A stretch of 6,962 nt of DNA from Bacillota bacterium (GTDB taxonomy: Bacteria; Bacillota_E; Sulfobacillia; Sulfobacillales; Sulfobacillaceae): NCBI GenBank assembly GCA_021802375.1, contig JAKAAL010000211.1, positions 1 through 6,962 of the forward strand, written 5' to 3'. Positions 6,543-6,962 of the stretch are shown piece after piece. Position 1 is the first letter of the stretch, and each line of letters starts with the position of its first letter. The translations under genes were made by a program, and so were the position numbers. A model generated the notes under the pieces. That model saw nothing but the letters and a program-made list of their open reading frames with translations. It did not search any database and had not been told where the DNA came from.

Positions 6543-6595
6543 TTTTTCCTTGCTGTTCGGCCGATAATGCCTGGCCATTAGTCTTGGCAAAAACT

Positions 6596-6962
6596 CTAGT
6601 CGTAGGCCCCCGTACTGCCTAAAATTAAGTCTTTCGGCTCATCCGCCCTTTGTTCAAAATCCGGATCGGGGTCCAGTCCTTGTTGAATCGCTTTCTTCCA
6701 TAAATGGATGGCTGCGTACGCCATGGCTCCATAAAACACGATGAATGCCATGAGGGACAACTCGATGTCTAAGGAAGATACCGAAACCTCAGGAGATACG
6801 CCTCGCGCCGTCAGCTGCAGTCCGTACACGACCCATGGCTGCCTGCCAACTTCCGTCATGATCCATCCGGCAGAGTTCGCTAAATAAGGAAGGGCAATGG
6901 CCCAGGTCAGAATGCGCAAAAACCAGGTTTTTTGAATAAAGCGCTTCTTGCGCAATAGATAA
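6596..6962 (-). CDS. cydA: Cytochrome bd quinol oxidase subunit I (CydA), C-terminal part
   Basis: The last 121 residues of the haem-bearing subunit of cytochrome bd oxidase; the frame is open to the right edge, so the haem ligands and quinol loop lie outside the window. The visible part has a membrane segment with PYLANSAGW followed by the strongly conserved GRQPWVVYG motif (GRQPW at visible residues 39-43), TARGVSP (51-57), a last membrane helix (about 67-88) and a polar acidic tail (DPDPDFEQRADEP). This matches the C-terminal end of CydA closely. A TTG at 6955 is simply an internal leucine codon. It is the first visible gene of the operon; the promoter, and any Rex- or Fnr-type regulation, would be upstream of the window. 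Confidence 0.95.
   Translation of the reverse strand, partial: YLLRKKRFIQKTWFLRILTWAIALPYLANSAGWIMTEVGRQPWVVYGLQLTARGVSPEVSVSSLDIELSLMAFIVFYGAMAYAAIHLWKKAIQQGLDPDPDFEQRADEPKDLILGSTGAYD

Noticed and set aside
6525..6590. A longer CydB start at 6590 adding 22 basic residues
   Set aside because: The extension has no counterpart in CydB proteins and would place the good ribosome binding sites before ATG 6524 inside the gene.
1..6962. CRISPR arrays, tRNA, rRNA or phage genes
   Set aside because: No regular repeat-spacer pattern, cloverleaf with conserved T-loop sequence, rRNA core sequence or phage protein was seen on either strand.

Overview
The window comes from a bacterial chromosome, most likely a Gram-positive (Bacillota) organism. 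The visible support is a cytochrome bd operon in the order cydA-cydB-cydD-cydC, a CydB that resembles the Bacillus type along its whole length (C-terminal FPRVMVSS and FRKPV stretches), very strong purine-rich Shine-Dalgarno sequences, and an ISL3-family transposase. Moderate GC content plus ISL3 and cytochrome bd would suit an acidophile such as Sulfobacillus or Alicyclobacillus, but that is a guess and no marker gene settles it.

Left part (1 to about 1.2 kb): the 5' portion of an ISL3-family insertion sequence read on the minus strand. The transposase runs off the left edge of the window. Its N-terminal zinc finger and two acidic active-site residues are visible. The IS end nearest the cyd genes lies somewhere in 1043-1223, where a 16-bp direct repeat sits and a tiny ORF with a textbook ribosome binding site crosses the likely boundary.

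Middle (about 1.2 to 2.0 kb): roughly 400 bases without a convincing protein gene but with several inverted repeats (1433-1452, 1453-1470, 1500-1515). An extended -10 promoter follows, then a small plus-strand gene (1672-1935) for an 87-residue glycine-rich membrane protein. It converges on cydC, with a strong hairpin between them.

Right part (2024-6962): four minus-strand genes read as one tight operon. These are the last 121 residues of CydA (subunit I), all of CydB (subunit II), and the two half-transporters CydD and CydC. CydA and CydB form the membrane quinol:O2 oxidoreductase. CydDC is the heterodimeric ABC exporter needed to assemble it. cydB/cydD are directly adjacent (TAAATG) and cydD/cydC are separated by one base, so translational coupling is likely. 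The operon promoter and most of cydA lie beyond the right edge.

I found no strong evidence of a new multi-gene system. The points most worth a second look are a serine in CydB where an aspartate is normally conserved, the structured non-coding block at 1433-1530, and the repeat/mini-ORF arrangement at the IS end.
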